DNA of 47,098 nt from assembly GCA_017998385.1 (NCBI GenBank), contig JAGODE010000003.1:1-47098 (forward strand). The letters are read 5' to 3'. The first letter of the stretch is position 1; every line of letters begins with the position of its first letter. Below are positions 32,903-42,370 of this stretch, in pieces. The notes beneath the pieces are model-generated. The model worked only from the letters and a program-made list of their open reading frames with translations. It was not told the DNA's origin and did not search any database. This DNA comes from Chitinophagaceae bacterium. Its GTDB lineage: Bacteria > Bacteroidota > Bacteroidia > Chitinophagales > Chitinophagaceae. A program made the position numbers and the translations under genes.

Positions 32903-33295
32903 ATGAATTATATAGATACCATTGAAGATTTCGCCATAAAGCTTAATTGCAGGATCATCTACAAGAATGAGCAGAACGGCATTCTGAAGATCGATAACCA
33001 GCCCGATGGCATCCATAACCTGATCATCGGCATCGCCCCACCCATCCTGATCATGGAACAATTCCTGTTTTCCTTCCGGGATGATAATATGGATATGTTT
33101 AAAAAGCTGCTGCAAAAAAACAGAGATACCATACACGGCGGCTTTGTAATCAATGAAGAAGGTGATAAGGTGCTGTTTCGTTATACCATGCAACTGGGAA
33201 ATATAGATTTTAATGAGTTTGAAGGGGCTCTCAATTCGCTGGGGCTCCTGCTGAGTGAATATTCACAACAGATCATCGATTTCTCTAAACAGTAA
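32903..33295 (+). CDS. YbjN / CesT-like chaperone-fold protein
   Basis: 130 residues, cytoplasmic. The sequence has the alpha-beta pattern of the YbjN/type-III-chaperone (CesT) fold, with GILKIDNQPDGIHNLIIGIA, a central LFSFRDDNMDMFKKLLQKN helix, and strands GGFVINEEGDKVLFRYTMQ before a long C-terminal helix. YbjN-like proteins are linked to stress and motility regulation. This one is the first gene of the PspA operon, 45 bp before PspA, so it may chaperone or sense for that system. Confidence 0.65.
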   Translation: MNYIDTIEDFAIKLNCRIIYKNEQNGILKIDNQPDGIHNLIIGIAPPILIMEQFLFSFRDDNMDMFKKLLQKNRDTIHGGFVINEEGDKVLFRYTMQLGNIDFNEFEGALNSLGLLLSEYSQQIIDFSKQ

Positions 33296-33340
33296 TTAGT
33301 AATAAAACGGCTATTATAAACCTATAAAAAATTATCAGTC

Positions 33341-34051
33341 ATGAACATTTTCAAACGTCTCTTCAGAATCGGACAGGCTGAAATTCATGCAGCAGTAGAT
33401 AAAATGGAAGACCCCGTCAAGATGACGGAACAGGGCCTGCGCGAACTGCGGCAGGACCTGGCAGAAGCTACCGAAGCCTATGCCCAGGTAAAAGCACTCG
33501 CTATCCGCACCGAGAATGATCAGGCCCACTGTCTCCAGGAGTCTACCAACTATGCAGAAAAAGCAATCCTGATCATGCAAAAAGCGCAGGCCGGCCAGGT
33601 AGATATGGTAAAGGCCGAACAGCTTGCCCGCGAAGCTCTTTCGCTTCGCAGAAGATTCTATACAGAATCGGAAGAACTGGGTCAGCAGGTAGTGGCACTG
33701 CAGCAGTCATCGCGCGAAATGCTGCGCAATACGGAGATCCTGAAAGAGAACATGGAGAAATGGGAAAAAGAACTGCGTACACTGAAAGCAAAGGCTAAAG
33801 TGAGCAAAGCTACCGAACAGGTTAACAAACAGTTGGCACAGCTGGATACCAATGGTACGGTGGCCATGCTGGAGCGCATGAAGGCCAAAGTAGAAGACCA
33901 GGAGGCCCTGTCAAAAGCCTATGGTGATATTGCCCGCGACAAAAATAGCCTGAAAGACGAATTAAACAGTATTTTGAAGGACGATTCCCTGTCGATCGAA
34001 AAAGACCTGAAAGCCATTAAAGAAAAACTGGGGATTTCCGAAAATCAGTAA
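33341..34051 (+). CDS. PspA/IM30 (ESCRT-III family) membrane-remodelling protein
   Basis: 236 residues, almost entirely helical and charged. It opens MNIFKRLFRIGQAEIHAAVD, with the amphipathic first helix, and continues KMEDPVKMTEQGLRELRQDL, the conserved PspA/IM30 helical hairpin. Glu/Lys/Ala/Gln-rich coiled coil runs to the end (LKAIKEKLGISE). Family members polymerise on damaged membranes and share the fold of eukaryotic ESCRT-III. Only 5 bp separate it from the YqiJ-like gene, so the two are made together. No PspF or PspBC genes are present, so regulation differs from enterobacteria. Confidence 0.92.
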   Translation: MNIFKRLFRIGQAEIHAAVDKMEDPVKMTEQGLRELRQDLAEATEAYAQVKALAIRTENDQAHCLQESTNYAEKAILIMQKAQAGQVDMVKAEQLAREALSLRRRFYTESEELGQQVVALQQSSREMLRNTEILKENMEKWEKELRTLKAKAKVSKATEQVNKQLAQLDTNGTVAMLERMKAKVEDQEALSKAYGDIARDKNSLKDELNSILKDDSLSIEKDLKAIKEKLGISENQ

Positions 34052-34056
34052 CTAAT

Positions 34057-34740
34057 ATGCTAATAAGTATCACCGACCTCTTATTCCACCCGCTCAGTAA
34101 TGCGATCATGACGGTTCTTGCCGGCATCACCGCTATCTACTGGATATTTACATTCATCGCCGGCGACCTGTTTGGCGATACCGATGTAGATACGGGCGTT
34201 GAAGTGAATGGGGCCGATGTGGATACAGACACAGAAACCGATGTTGGCGACTCTGTAGGCGATAAATCGGCTTTCCAGAAAGCACTTGAATTTGTTAACA
34301 TCGGAAAAGTGCCTTTCATGGTAGTTTATTCTACCTTCAAATTCATTGCCTGGATAGTCACCCTGACTTCATCCATCGCATTTGGACTGGCCAGCTGGGG
34401 CTGGAAGTCGGTCCTCATCCTTATCCCCGTTTTCATTGTAGCTTTTTTCATCACCCGGTATGCCACCAAACCACTCGTTAAAGTTTATCACGCTATGGGA
34501 TACAATGGCGAAGAAGCACAGGAACTGCTGGGCAGAATAGCCCGCATGAAATCTACCATCTCCGGCAATACCATCGGCGCAGCCGAGGTAAAAGTGCAGA
34601 GCGATATTATACGCATCAATGTAAAAAGTAAAACAGGCGATACCATCGCCTATGATGCGGAAGTAATGATTGCCGACGAATCGGCCGATAAGAAGTTTTA
34701 TCTGGTTGTACCGGAAGTCAACCTTACCAACGTGGTTTAA
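34057..34740 (+). CDS. YqiJ-like inner-membrane protein with OB-fold (NfeD-related)
   Basis: 227 residues. Membrane segments occur near the start (NAIMTVLAGITAIYWIFTFIAG) and in the middle (TFKFIAWIVTLTSSIAFGLA, WKSVLILIPVFIVAFFI). Between them lies an Asp/Thr-rich acidic stretch of GDTDVDTGVEVNG type. The C-terminal 80 residues form a small OB-fold (LLGRIARMKSTISGNTIGAAE; DIIRINVKSKTGDTIAYDAEV). This arrangement is that of YqiJ, the NfeD-type partner of the YqiK flotillin, and the flotillin gene follows 56 bp downstream. The acidic stretch may bind cations or the periplasmic face. Confidence 0.82.
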   Translation: MLISITDLLFHPLSNAIMTVLAGITAIYWIFTFIAGDLFGDTDVDTGVEVNGADVDTDTETDVGDSVGDKSAFQKALEFVNIGKVPFMVVYSTFKFIAWIVTLTSSIAFGLASWGWKSVLILIPVFIVAFFITRYATKPLVKVYHAMGYNGEEAQELLGRIARMKSTISGNTIGAAEVKVQSDIIRINVKSKTGDTIAYDAEVMIADESADKKFYLVVPEVNLTNVV

Positions 34741-34796
34741 AAACCATTTCCATAACAAGTCACTATTCACTTAAACCTTAAAACAAACATCAATCT

Positions 34797-36824
34797 ATGG
34801 GAGCAATCGGCGGAATCAGCTTACTGCTTATTGGCGGCATTGTATTCATCTTATTTATCATCCTCTTTGCATTTGCTACTTTTTACAAAAAAATACCCCA
34901 GGGCAAAGCCATTGTGCGCACCGGTGTGGGCGGCGGAAAGGTTGCCTTCAACAGAGGTATGTATGTGATCCCCATCCTGCATAAAATGGAGATCATGGAT
35001 ATCTCTGTAAAAAAACTGCAGATCGACCGGATGGAAAATGACGGCCTGATCTGTAAAGACAATATCCGCGCAGATATTAAAGTAGCCTTCTTTGTACGGG
35101 TAAATAAAAACGCAGACGACGTATTGAACGTAGCCCAGATCATTGGCACCGAAAGAGCCAGTGATGTAGATACCCTGCGCAACCTGTTTGAAGCTAAGTT
35201 CTCCGAAGCACTTAAAACGGTAGGTAAAAAATTTGACTTTATTGAACTCTATGAAGCGCGCCGGGAATTCAGAACGGAGATACTCGATATTATCGGTACC
35301 GACCTCAATGGATATATCCTCGATGACTGTGCCATCGACTACCTGGAACAAACGGAAGTAAAGTTTCTGAGTCCGCAAAACATTCTCGACTCGCAGGGTA
35401 TCAAAAAGATTACTGAGCTCACTGCCGAGCAAAATGTAAAAGCCAACCTGATCAAACGTGAAGAGGAAAAGGTAATTAAAAAACAAAATGTGGAAGCGCG
35501 CGAAGCCATTCTTGAACTGGAACGCCAGATGGCCGAAAAAGAAGAGAAACAACGCCGCGAGATCGACAACATAAAAGCCCGCGAACAGGCAGAAATCACC
35601 AAGGTTCGGGAAGAAGAGCGCCTGAGAGCAGAGACCGTACGCATCAGAACAGATGAGTCGCTCGCCATTCAGGAAGAAAATAAACTGCGCCAGATCATCA
35701 TTGCCGAGAAAAACAAACAACGGACCGATGCGGTAGAAACAGAACGTGTGGAAAAAGACCGTGCGCTGGAAGCCACTGAACGGGAAAAAATTGTAACCCT
35801 GGCCCAGATAGAAAAAGAAAAGACGCTGGAGGTAGAGCGCAAAAACATCCAGGATGTGATCCGCGACCGGGTACGTCTTGAAAAAGGGGTGGTAGAAGAG
35901 CAGCAGGGTGTAAAAGATCTGGAAGCCTTCCGCGAGGTAGAACGCAATAAATCGGTTGGCATTACCAAAGCCAGCCAGCAGGCAGAAGAGAAACTGATCT
36001 ATACTGTAAAAGCTGCCGAAGCAGAGAAAAAAGCGGCGGAAGAAAAAGCAAAACAGCTGATCATTGATGCTGAAGCTAAAAAAGAAGCGGCTGTGAAGGA
36101 AGCCGAAGCCCGCAAAATACTGGCTGAAGCCCAGGCCCGTGAAGAAGCTACCCTTGGTCTGTCAGAAGCAGAAGTAATGATGGCCAAAGCCGACGCTGCC
36201 GAAAGACAGGGCACCGTAGATGCGACCGTAATTGAAAAAATTGCTGAAGCCAAACGTAAGGAAGGACTTACCCAGGCCGAAGTGACCAAAGAGAAAGCCC
36301 TGGCAGAAGCGGCCGGCATTGAAGAAAAAGCCGAAGCGATGAAGAAACTGGATGCAGTGGGTAAAGATCACGAAGAATTTAAGCTGCTGCTCAGCAAAGA
36401 AAAAGATATCGCCCTTGCTCAGATCAATATCCAGAAAGATATTGCCGATGCACAGGCGGTAGTACTGGGCGATGCGCTGAAATCGGCCCGGATTGATATT
36501 GTGGGTGGCGAAACGATGTTCTTCCAGAATATCATCAACCAGATATCGAATGCCAAAGGCTTTGACCGCCTGATCAATGAAAGCGAAAACGCTTCGCAGA
36601 TCAAAACGGCCCTGATAGGTGACGGCTCCAATAGCGGCGACCTGCTGGAGCGTATCCGGGAATTTGCTGAGAAGTATAATATTTCAACGAACGATATCAA
36701 GAACCTGACCATTTCAAGCCTTATCCTGAAAATGCAGCAGAAAAGCTCAGAAGGCGACCGCTCTTCTTTGCTAAACCTGGCAAACCTGGCTAGCAGCCTC
36801 GGTATTTCCAACAAGAAGCTGTAA
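34797..36824 (+). CDS. Flotillin / SPFH-family membrane scaffold (YqiK type)
   Basis: 675 residues. TM helix at about 10-28 (LIGGIVFILFIILFAFATFY), SPFH/band-7 domain at about 35-220 (VRTGVGGGKVAFNRGMYVIP; DNIRADIKVAFFVRV; DIIGTDLNGYILDDCAIDYL). A very long Glu/Ala/Lys/Arg coiled coil follows at about 220-560, then the flotillin C-terminus (ARIDIVGGETMFFQNIINQI). This matches YqiK-like flotillins, which oligomerise into membrane microdomains and cages. It lies between YqiJ-like and AAA+ genes in one operon. The coiled coil is among the longest for the family. Confidence 0.93.
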   Translation: MGAIGGISLLLIGGIVFILFIILFAFATFYKKIPQGKAIVRTGVGGGKVAFNRGMYVIPILHKMEIMDISVKKLQIDRMENDGLICKDNIRADIKVAFFVRVNKNADDVLNVAQIIGTERASDVDTLRNLFEAKFSEALKTVGKKFDFIELYEARREFRTEILDIIGTDLNGYILDDCAIDYLEQTEVKFLSPQNILDSQGIKKITELTAEQNVKANLIKREEEKVIKKQNVEAREAILELERQMAEKEEKQRREIDNIKAREQAEITKVREEERLRAETVRIRTDESLAIQEENKLRQIIIAEKNKQRTDAVETERVEKDRALEATEREKIVTLAQIEKEKTLEVERKNIQDVIRDRVRLEKGVVEEQQGVKDLEAFREVERNKSVGITKASQQAEEKLIYTVKAAEAEKKAAEEKAKQLIIDAEAKKEAAVKEAEARKILAEAQAREEATLGLSEAEVMMAKADAAERQGTVDATVIEKIAEAKRKEGLTQAEVTKEKALAEAAGIEEKAEAMKKLDAVGKDHEEFKLLLSKEKDIALAQINIQKDIADAQAVVLGDALKSARIDIVGGETMFFQNIINQISNAKGFDRLINESENASQIKTALIGDGSNSGDLLERIREFAEKYNISTNDIKNLTISSLILKMQQKSSEGDRSSLLNLANLASSLGISNKKL

Positions 36825-36839
36825 AGATTGATATCCCAC

Positions 36840-36871
36840 ATTGCCTCCTGCCGTTTTTGGCAGGAGGCAAT
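36840..36871 (+). other. Perfect 13-bp hairpin between flotillin and AAA+ genes
   Basis: ATTGCCTCCTGCC pairs perfectly with GGCAGGAGGCAAT around the loop GTTTTT. No T-run follows. It starts 15 bp after the flotillin stop codon, so it may be an attenuator, an RNA-processing site or a stabiliser of the upstream message that lowers expression of the giant ATPase. Confidence 0.6.
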
Positions 36872-36982
36872 ACATTGACGAATCGTTTCGATTACCTGAT
36901 GTATGCCCGCCCGACCCTGCACGCGCAAAGTCGTGGCACTGTTTTAGAACAGGCATTCATTCCGAAAGCACTTTTTTGAGCA

Positions 36983-39900
36983 ATGGCAGTTACTGAAAAC
37001 AACAATACCGCTATACTGGATTCAGGCACCTATGAGATTATCCGTAACCGGCTGGAAGAGCAGCGCCTGCTTCTGACACAACGCCTCGCAAAGCTAAATG
37101 CTGCGCGAAAAGAAATCTTCAACTCAAACGGATTTCAGCTGGTAGCCAATCAACGTATCACCACGGCCAATAATGGTGTGGCCCGTGGCATCATGGCTTT
37201 TGGCGACCTGACCATCTTTGCCTATAACGTTCACTTCGGGCTGCGCGAAGACATAAAACTGAGCGATGTATTCAGCATTTATAAGTTTACAGAAGATCAC
37301 TTTGAGCCACATCCGCTGACGCTTATTGAAGACGAAAACTTCATCACAGACTTTACCAACCTGTACAAATATTACCGCGACTCCATTTTTGCCCGATTCA
37401 CAAAAACGGAGAACTACCTGTACATGATCTTCCAGACCAGCAAAAACCCCGACGACCGCAAGGCGTTTAAATGGCTGATCAAAAACAATCAGCTGGTCTA
37501 CGTCGACGACCGCAGCATTCATGAGGTAAGAAAAGCACCCCAGCATGACTTTGAATGGATCAAAACAGATCTCAGCAACCGCCGGCTGGGCCTGCATCCG
37601 CATATTTCAGTCCTCGATAAGGTCTTTATTGAAGCGCTGAATGGCGATATCACCTTCAAAATCGAAAACAATACCGACACGGGAAGAGGCATCTTCTCTG
37701 AGCCGGTACTCAACAGAGATCAGCAACTCGATGATGCGGAATATTATTATGCCGACCTGGGCAACCTGATCGCCATTAAAATCAAACCCTACCAGGAAGC
37801 ATTCCGCTCCTATATTTTCAACGTTCGTACCAAACAGGTACTGCCCATCCCTACCCTGCTGGATGCGGGAATATTGCTGCCCGACAATCAGGGTATCATT
37901 TTCCCCAATGGCTATTACCTGCAAAACGGAGAATACAAACTTTTTGAGTCTGCCATTACCGAACTGGAATTCATCCGCAGCATTGCTTCACCCAATGGGG
38001 AAGATTTCCTTTATGTGTTTTACCAGAAGACGAGCAATACCTATGTGCTGATGTCGTACAATATGATCGTGCAGCAGGTGGAGACGCCGATCGTCTGCAA
38101 TGGCTTTACTGTATTCAACGATGGTACACTTATCTATTTCCGCTCCGAAAACGAAGCGGTGAGGCATCACCAGGTACAGATCTGGCAAACGCCTTATACC
38201 GTTACGCTGAAAGAAAATACAGCCATGAACAATAATGTGCTGTACAAAATCGGCAACAAGGATATTGTGAGTGCCATGAGCGAAAGCCAGGAGGTAATAC
38301 AACTGCTGCAGAAAGAAGACAGCTACGAAGACCTCTATGAAGACATCCATAAGCGTACCAATGATATCATCGATTCTTATTTCTGGTTAAAAGATGAAGC
38401 GACTTTTAACCTCGCCGCCCCCCTGACCCAGATCCGCGATATTGCCAGTACTGCAATTGACGAGTTTGCCAAAGTGCAGGCACAACGGCAGCATGCAAAA
38501 GACACGCTGGCAGCCATGCAGAAACGGGTAGACCAGCTGGTGATTGATGTAAAAAATGCTACGATCACTTCGCTCGATCAACTGGTTGAGTTGCTGGCGG
38601 CTACCCGCAGTATGCAGGGTGCCGTTATTGACCTGCAAAATGTGCGTTACATCGATACCGCTGCTGTGAATGCGCTCCGCGAAACCCTGCAGCAATATAA
38701 TGCTTCACTCTCGCAGGATACGGTTCAGTTCCTGCTCAAAGAAGAAGCCCTGGCGCCCTACGAGACTAAAGTAACAGAACAGAAGAAAGCGGCCGCAGCA
38801 GTAACTAAAGTAATAGATGCACAGCCCGTGGAAGAAGCGGTTAAAAACATCGCCGCGGGACTGGAAATGCTTATCGACATCCTCAACAGCCTGAAAATTG
38901 AGGATACCACACAGACCACCCGTATTGTAGAAAAGATATCACTCATCTTTGCTTCACTCAATGAGGTAAAAGCAGCGCTGATACGTACCACTACTGCACT
39001 TCGCACACAGGAGCTCACGGGTGAGTTTCATGCGCAGCTCACCCTGCTGGATCAGAGCATTGTCAACTTCCTGGATCTTTCTACCTCACCCGAAAAATGT
39101 GAAGACTATTTTACCCGTATCAGCATACAGGTAGAAGAGCTGGAAAGCAAGTTTGCCGATTTTGAAGAGTTTGTACTGAAGATCGCCGACAAGCGCGATG
39201 AGGTGATAAAGGCCTTCAATGGCAAAAAAGAAATGCTGATTGCCCAGATCAACAAACGCACTTCTTCGCTCGAGCAGATCGGTATGCGTGTGCTGAAGAA
39301 CATTGAGAATAAAGCACAGACCTTTTCGGATAAAGAAAGTATCTATGCTTTTTTCTCGACGGATCTCATGATTGATAAGGTGCGCAACCTGGTAGATGAG
39401 CTGAAAGGACTGGGAGATGTTGCCAAAGCCGAAAACCTCGAAAACCTGGTAAAAGTTGCCCAGGAAACCGCCCTGCGCAATCTGAAAGACAGGACCGACC
39501 TGTTTGCAGACGGACAGAATATTATCTCACTTGGCTCTTACAAATTTGTAGTAAATAAACAGGTACTCGACCTCACCATCGTTCGCCGCAACGACCGGTT
39601 ATTTTATCACCTCATTGGCACCAGTTTTTACAAAGAGGTAAATGCCGATTCGCTTTATCAGCACCGGGCCATCTGGGAGCAGGAGCTGATCTCGGAAAAC
39701 AATACGGTATACCGGTCTGAATACCTGGCTTACCAGGTCTTTGTGGAAAGCATGCAGCAAAACGATCAGTGGAGCTTTGAAACTTTCCTCAACGACCGCA
39801 CTGAGCGCGACTATGCTGCCGCCTATCTGAAAGGTGTTCACAATACCGATGCAACAATGATCTACCTGGGCCTTAAAAAACTACAGGAGGCCCTCGGCAT

Positions 39901-41833
39901 TCTGCAATCCCCGCCTGCGGTGCGTGTAGCGGCGCAGCTTTTCTGGTTTGGGCTCGCGGAGGCATCCCGCGACCGGTTGCAGCAACTGATCGGTGCCGCT
40001 CACGCTATACAGGAGAGTTTTCCGCAGAGCAGTCGTGCTTCATTTGTAGAAAAAGAATTGTGTGCCCAGTTTTTGCAGTCAAAAATCGCATACCCGGCTG
40101 CGGATGCAAATGAAGTGGCTCACTACCTGTACCAGGAGTTTGCTACGGGAAAATTTTTTACCTGCAGCCAGCAGGCACTTTCCCTCAAAAAAGCATTCCG
40201 CGAATACCTGCAGGCCCATAAAAGGAGTGAACTGTTTCTGCAGGAGGCAGGCAATACCGGTTTTGACGTAGCCGAACGTTTTTATATTATCCAGAGCTGG
40301 GTACAGGCTTTTCTGCAGACACAAGTACCCGGTGCCGATGAGCAATACCTCGATGAAACCGTTTGCCTGCTGCTGTTCAAAGACTATTCGTATCGGGAGA
40401 GAGCGGCCGCGGATACACTGGAACTGACCGGAATGAAAGGTACACACCCGGTGATACAGGCCGAAGGAAAGTATATCCTGAATTATCATCGGTTTATTGA
40501 AAAGCTACGCAGCTATACCAATTCGATCGTGCCGGCATTTACTGCCTTCAATCAGTTAAAGGAACAATTGGTACAAAATTACCGGCAGCAATTAAAGATA
40601 AATGAGTTTGAACCCCGGGTATTAAGCTCCTTTGTTCGCAACCGGCTCATCAACGAAGTCTATTTTCCGTTGATTGGATCTAACCTTGCGAAACAGATTG
40701 GCGCTGCCGGCGATGATAAGCGTACGGCACGCATGGGCATGCTCCTGCTCGTATCTCCTCCCGGCTATGGTAAAACAACCCTCATGGAGTACCTGGCCAA
40801 AACCATGGGATTACATTTTGTGAAAATAAATGGCCCTACTATTGGTCACAACATCACTTCCATTGATCCGCAGGAGGCAACCACCTCCGGCGCGCGGGAG
40901 GAATTGAAAAAAATAAACCTCTCGTTCGAAATGGCCGACAACGTAATGTTGTATATCGACGACATACAGCATTGCAGTCCGGAGTTTTTACAAAAATTCA
41001 TTTCCCTGGCCGATGGTCAGCGTAAAATGGACGGCATTTTTGAAGGAGAAAGCAAAACCTATGACCTGCGGGGCAAACGTTTCTGCGTGGTAATGGCTGG
41101 CAACCCTTATACCGAAAGCGGGGAGCAGTTCAAAATTCCCGACATGCTTGCCAACCGTGCCGATGTATACAACCTGGGTGATGTAATAGGCAACTCAGAC
41201 CTTCTCTTCAAACTAAGCCTGATTGAAAATGCCATCGCAGAAAACAGCTACCTGCAGCGTATTGGCAACCGCAGTTTTGAAGACCTGTACAAACTGATTA
41301 ATTATATTGAAACAGAAAGTGAGTTGCTGCCCGAGCTGGAAGGCAACTACAACCGACAGGAAACAGATGATGCAGTGGCTGTATTAAAAAATATTATCCG
41401 CATCCGCGATATCGTATTACTGGTCAATCAGCAATATATCGCCAGTGCTGCTATGAAAGATGCCTACCGCTCCGAGCCTGCTTTTAAGTTGCAGGGCTCT
41501 TACCGGAATATGAATAAGATGGTAGGCAAAGTGGTACCACTCATGAATCCGGAAGAGGTGGACACACTTATTCTTTCTCATTATGATGGCGAGTCGCAGA
41601 CACTCACCTCAGATGCGGAGGCCAACCTGCTGAGGTTGAAAGAAATTGCCGGCCTGCTAAAACCCGATGAGGCAATACGCTGGCAGCATATCAAAGAGAT
41701 ATTTGTAAAGAACAATCGTTTTGGCCTGCTGAGCGAGACTGATACCTCGGGACAAATGCTGATTCAGTTGAGTTCGTTTAATGAGCACCTCGAAGCCATT
41801 GCTAAAGCGATCAGTAAAAAACAGATAAAGTAA
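36983..41833 (+). CDS. Giant coiled-coil AAA+ ATPase (annotated in relatives as DNA repair ATPase)
   Basis: 1616 residues, cytoplasmic. The N-terminal half (about 70-430) resembles a beta-propeller or beta-rich module with repeated FxxDGxLIYF-type strands, followed by long helical/coiled stretches. The C-terminal part holds one AAA+ domain at about 1225-1470: Walker A SPPGYGKTT near 1257-1265, Walker B VMLYIDDIQH near 1320 (Asp-Asp where Asp-Glu is usual), and the sensor-1 strand VVMAGNPYTE. Relatives carry the historical label DNA repair ATPase, but nothing here shows DNA binding. Its place behind PspA and flotillin suggests a motor that remodels membrane polymers, as Vps4 does for ESCRT-III. 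That is inference from context. Confidence 0.85.
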   Translation: MAVTENNNTAILDSGTYEIIRNRLEEQRLLLTQRLAKLNAARKEIFNSNGFQLVANQRITTANNGVARGIMAFGDLTIFAYNVHFGLREDIKLSDVFSIYKFTEDHFEPHPLTLIEDENFITDFTNLYKYYRDSIFARFTKTENYLYMIFQTSKNPDDRKAFKWLIKNNQLVYVDDRSIHEVRKAPQHDFEWIKTDLSNRRLGLHPHISVLDKVFIEALNGDITFKIENNTDTGRGIFSEPVLNRDQQLDDAEYYYADLGNLIAIKIKPYQEAFRSYIFNVRTKQVLPIPTLLDAGILLPDNQGIIFPNGYYLQNGEYKLFESAITELEFIRSIASPNGEDFLYVFYQKTSNTYVLMSYNMIVQQVETPIVCNGFTVFNDGTLIYFRSENEAVRHHQVQIWQTPYTVTLKENTAMNNNVLYKIGNKDIVSAMSESQEVIQLLQKEDSYEDLYEDIHKRTNDIIDSYFWLKDEATFNLAAPLTQIRDIASTAIDEFAKVQAQRQHAKDTLAAMQKRVDQLVIDVKNATITSLDQLVELLAATRSMQGAVIDLQNVRYIDTAAVNALRETLQQYNASLSQDTVQFLLKEEALAPYETKVTEQKKAAAAVTKVIDAQPVEEAVKNIAAGLEMLIDILNSLKIEDTTQTTRIVEKISLIFASLNEVKAALIRTTTALRTQELTGEFHAQLTLLDQSIVNFLDLSTSPEKCEDYFTRISIQVEELESKFADFEEFVLKIADKRDEVIKAFNGKKEMLIAQINKRTSSLEQIGMRVLKNIENKAQTFSDKESIYAFFSTDLMIDKVRNLVDELKGLGDVAKAENLENLVKVAQETALRNLKDRTDLFADGQNIISLGSYKFVVNKQVLDLTIVRRNDRLFYHLIGTSFYKEVNADSLYQHRAIWEQELISENNTVYRSEYLAYQVFVESMQQNDQWSFETFLNDRTERDYAAAYLKGVHNTDATMIYLGLKKLQEALGILQSPPAVRVAAQLFWFGLAEASRDRLQQLIGAAHAIQESFPQSSRASFVEKELCAQFLQSKIAYPAADANEVAHYLYQEFATGKFFTCSQQALSLKKAFREYLQAHKRSELFLQEAGNTGFDVAERFYIIQSWVQAFLQTQVPGADEQYLDETVCLLLFKDYSYRERAAADTLELTGMKGTHPVIQAEGKYILNYHRFIEKLRSYTNSIVPAFTAFNQLKEQLVQNYRQQLKINEFEPRVLSSFVRNRLINEVYFPLIGSNLAKQIGAAGDDKRTARMGMLLLVSPPGYGKTTLMEYLAKTMGLHFVKINGPTIGHNITSIDPQEATTSGAREELKKINLSFEMADNVMLYIDDIQHCSPEFLQKFISLADGQRKMDGIFEGESKTYDLRGKRFCVVMAGNPYTESGEQFKIPDMLANRADVYNLGDVIGNSDLLFKLSLIENAIAENSYLQRIGNRSFEDLYKLINYIETESELLPELEGNYNRQETDDAVAVLKNIIRIRDIVLLVNQQYIASAAMKDAYRSEPAFKLQGSYRNMNKMVGKVVPLMNPEEVDTLILSHYDGESQTLTSDAEANLLRLKEIAGLLKPDEAIRWQHIKEIFVKNNRFGLLSETDTSGQMLIQLSSFNEHLEAIAKAISKKQIK

Positions 41834-41868
41834 AGAGGGGCTTTGCTTTTTGAAAAAGGGCCTGTTTT

Positions 41869-42333
41869 ATGAAGAAGAAAATACAATTCACTGATTTCCG
41901 GGATTTATGTATAGCTAATAGTAGTAGCAAATATGTATCACAGATACTTGACATTATTTACAACGGTGATTGCATTTTTTACCCCGGTATTATTATGCCC
42001 CGGACGCAAATGTCAAGCCTATATCGGCTTCGATTGGAAATCCAGAAAGATCACGAAACTGCCGGAAATGAATTTCTTAACGACTATGAGAATACCGTGG
42101 TTGCAATGGAAAACAGTCAATCGAAAGAGATAGGAATTTGCAGCCTAATAACCGACCAGGAAAGTTATTTAGTCTTTTCCGAATCGGAAGAAGGTAAAAT
42201 TGCAGGCATTATCAAAACGCAATCTTCGGGCAGCATAGCCAACTGCGAAACTGACATTGATGAGTCAATCCGGCGTGGATATACCTCCGATGCAGAAAAA
42301 TACACAAGCGGCATACTCGTAAGAAAATGGTAG
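41869..42333 (+). CDS. Hypothetical protein in the PspA-flotillin-AAA+ operon
   Basis: 154 residues, no signal peptide or TM segment and no family I recognise. It has an N-terminal helical part (FTDFRDLCIANSSSKYVSQI), a hydrophobic YNGDCIFYPGIIMPR turn and a beta-rich C-terminal half (SKEIGICSLITDQESYLVF). It starts 35 bp after the ATPase stop and is followed by the PP2C gene. Base composition becomes visibly more AT-rich here than in the operon upstream, as if this pair was added later. Confidence 0.6.
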   Translation: MKKKIQFTDFRDLCIANSSSKYVSQILDIIYNGDCIFYPGIIMPRTQMSSLYRLRLEIQKDHETAGNEFLNDYENTVVAMENSQSKEIGICSLITDQESYLVFSESEEGKIAGIIKTQSSGSIANCETDIDESIRRGYTSDAEKYTSGILVRKW

Positions 42334-42351
42334 CAGTAATGCTATATATAT

Positions 42352-42359
42352 TAGCTTTG
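42352..42359 (+). promoter_or_regulatory. Putative -7 box (TAGCTTTG) of the PP2C gene
   Basis: An exact TAnnTTTG, 11 nt before the ATG at 42371. A GTG at 42362 lies only 2 nt after the box, so the ATG is the better start. No TTG was seen at the right distance upstream, so the gene may also rely on operon read-through. Confidence 0.4.
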
Positions 42360-42370
42360 CTGTGATACTC

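Noticed and set aside
34851..35720. 289-residue reverse frame within the flotillin gene
   Set aside because: Antisense of the charged coiled coil gives Phe/Leu-rich nonsense; the forward strand is clearly the flotillin.
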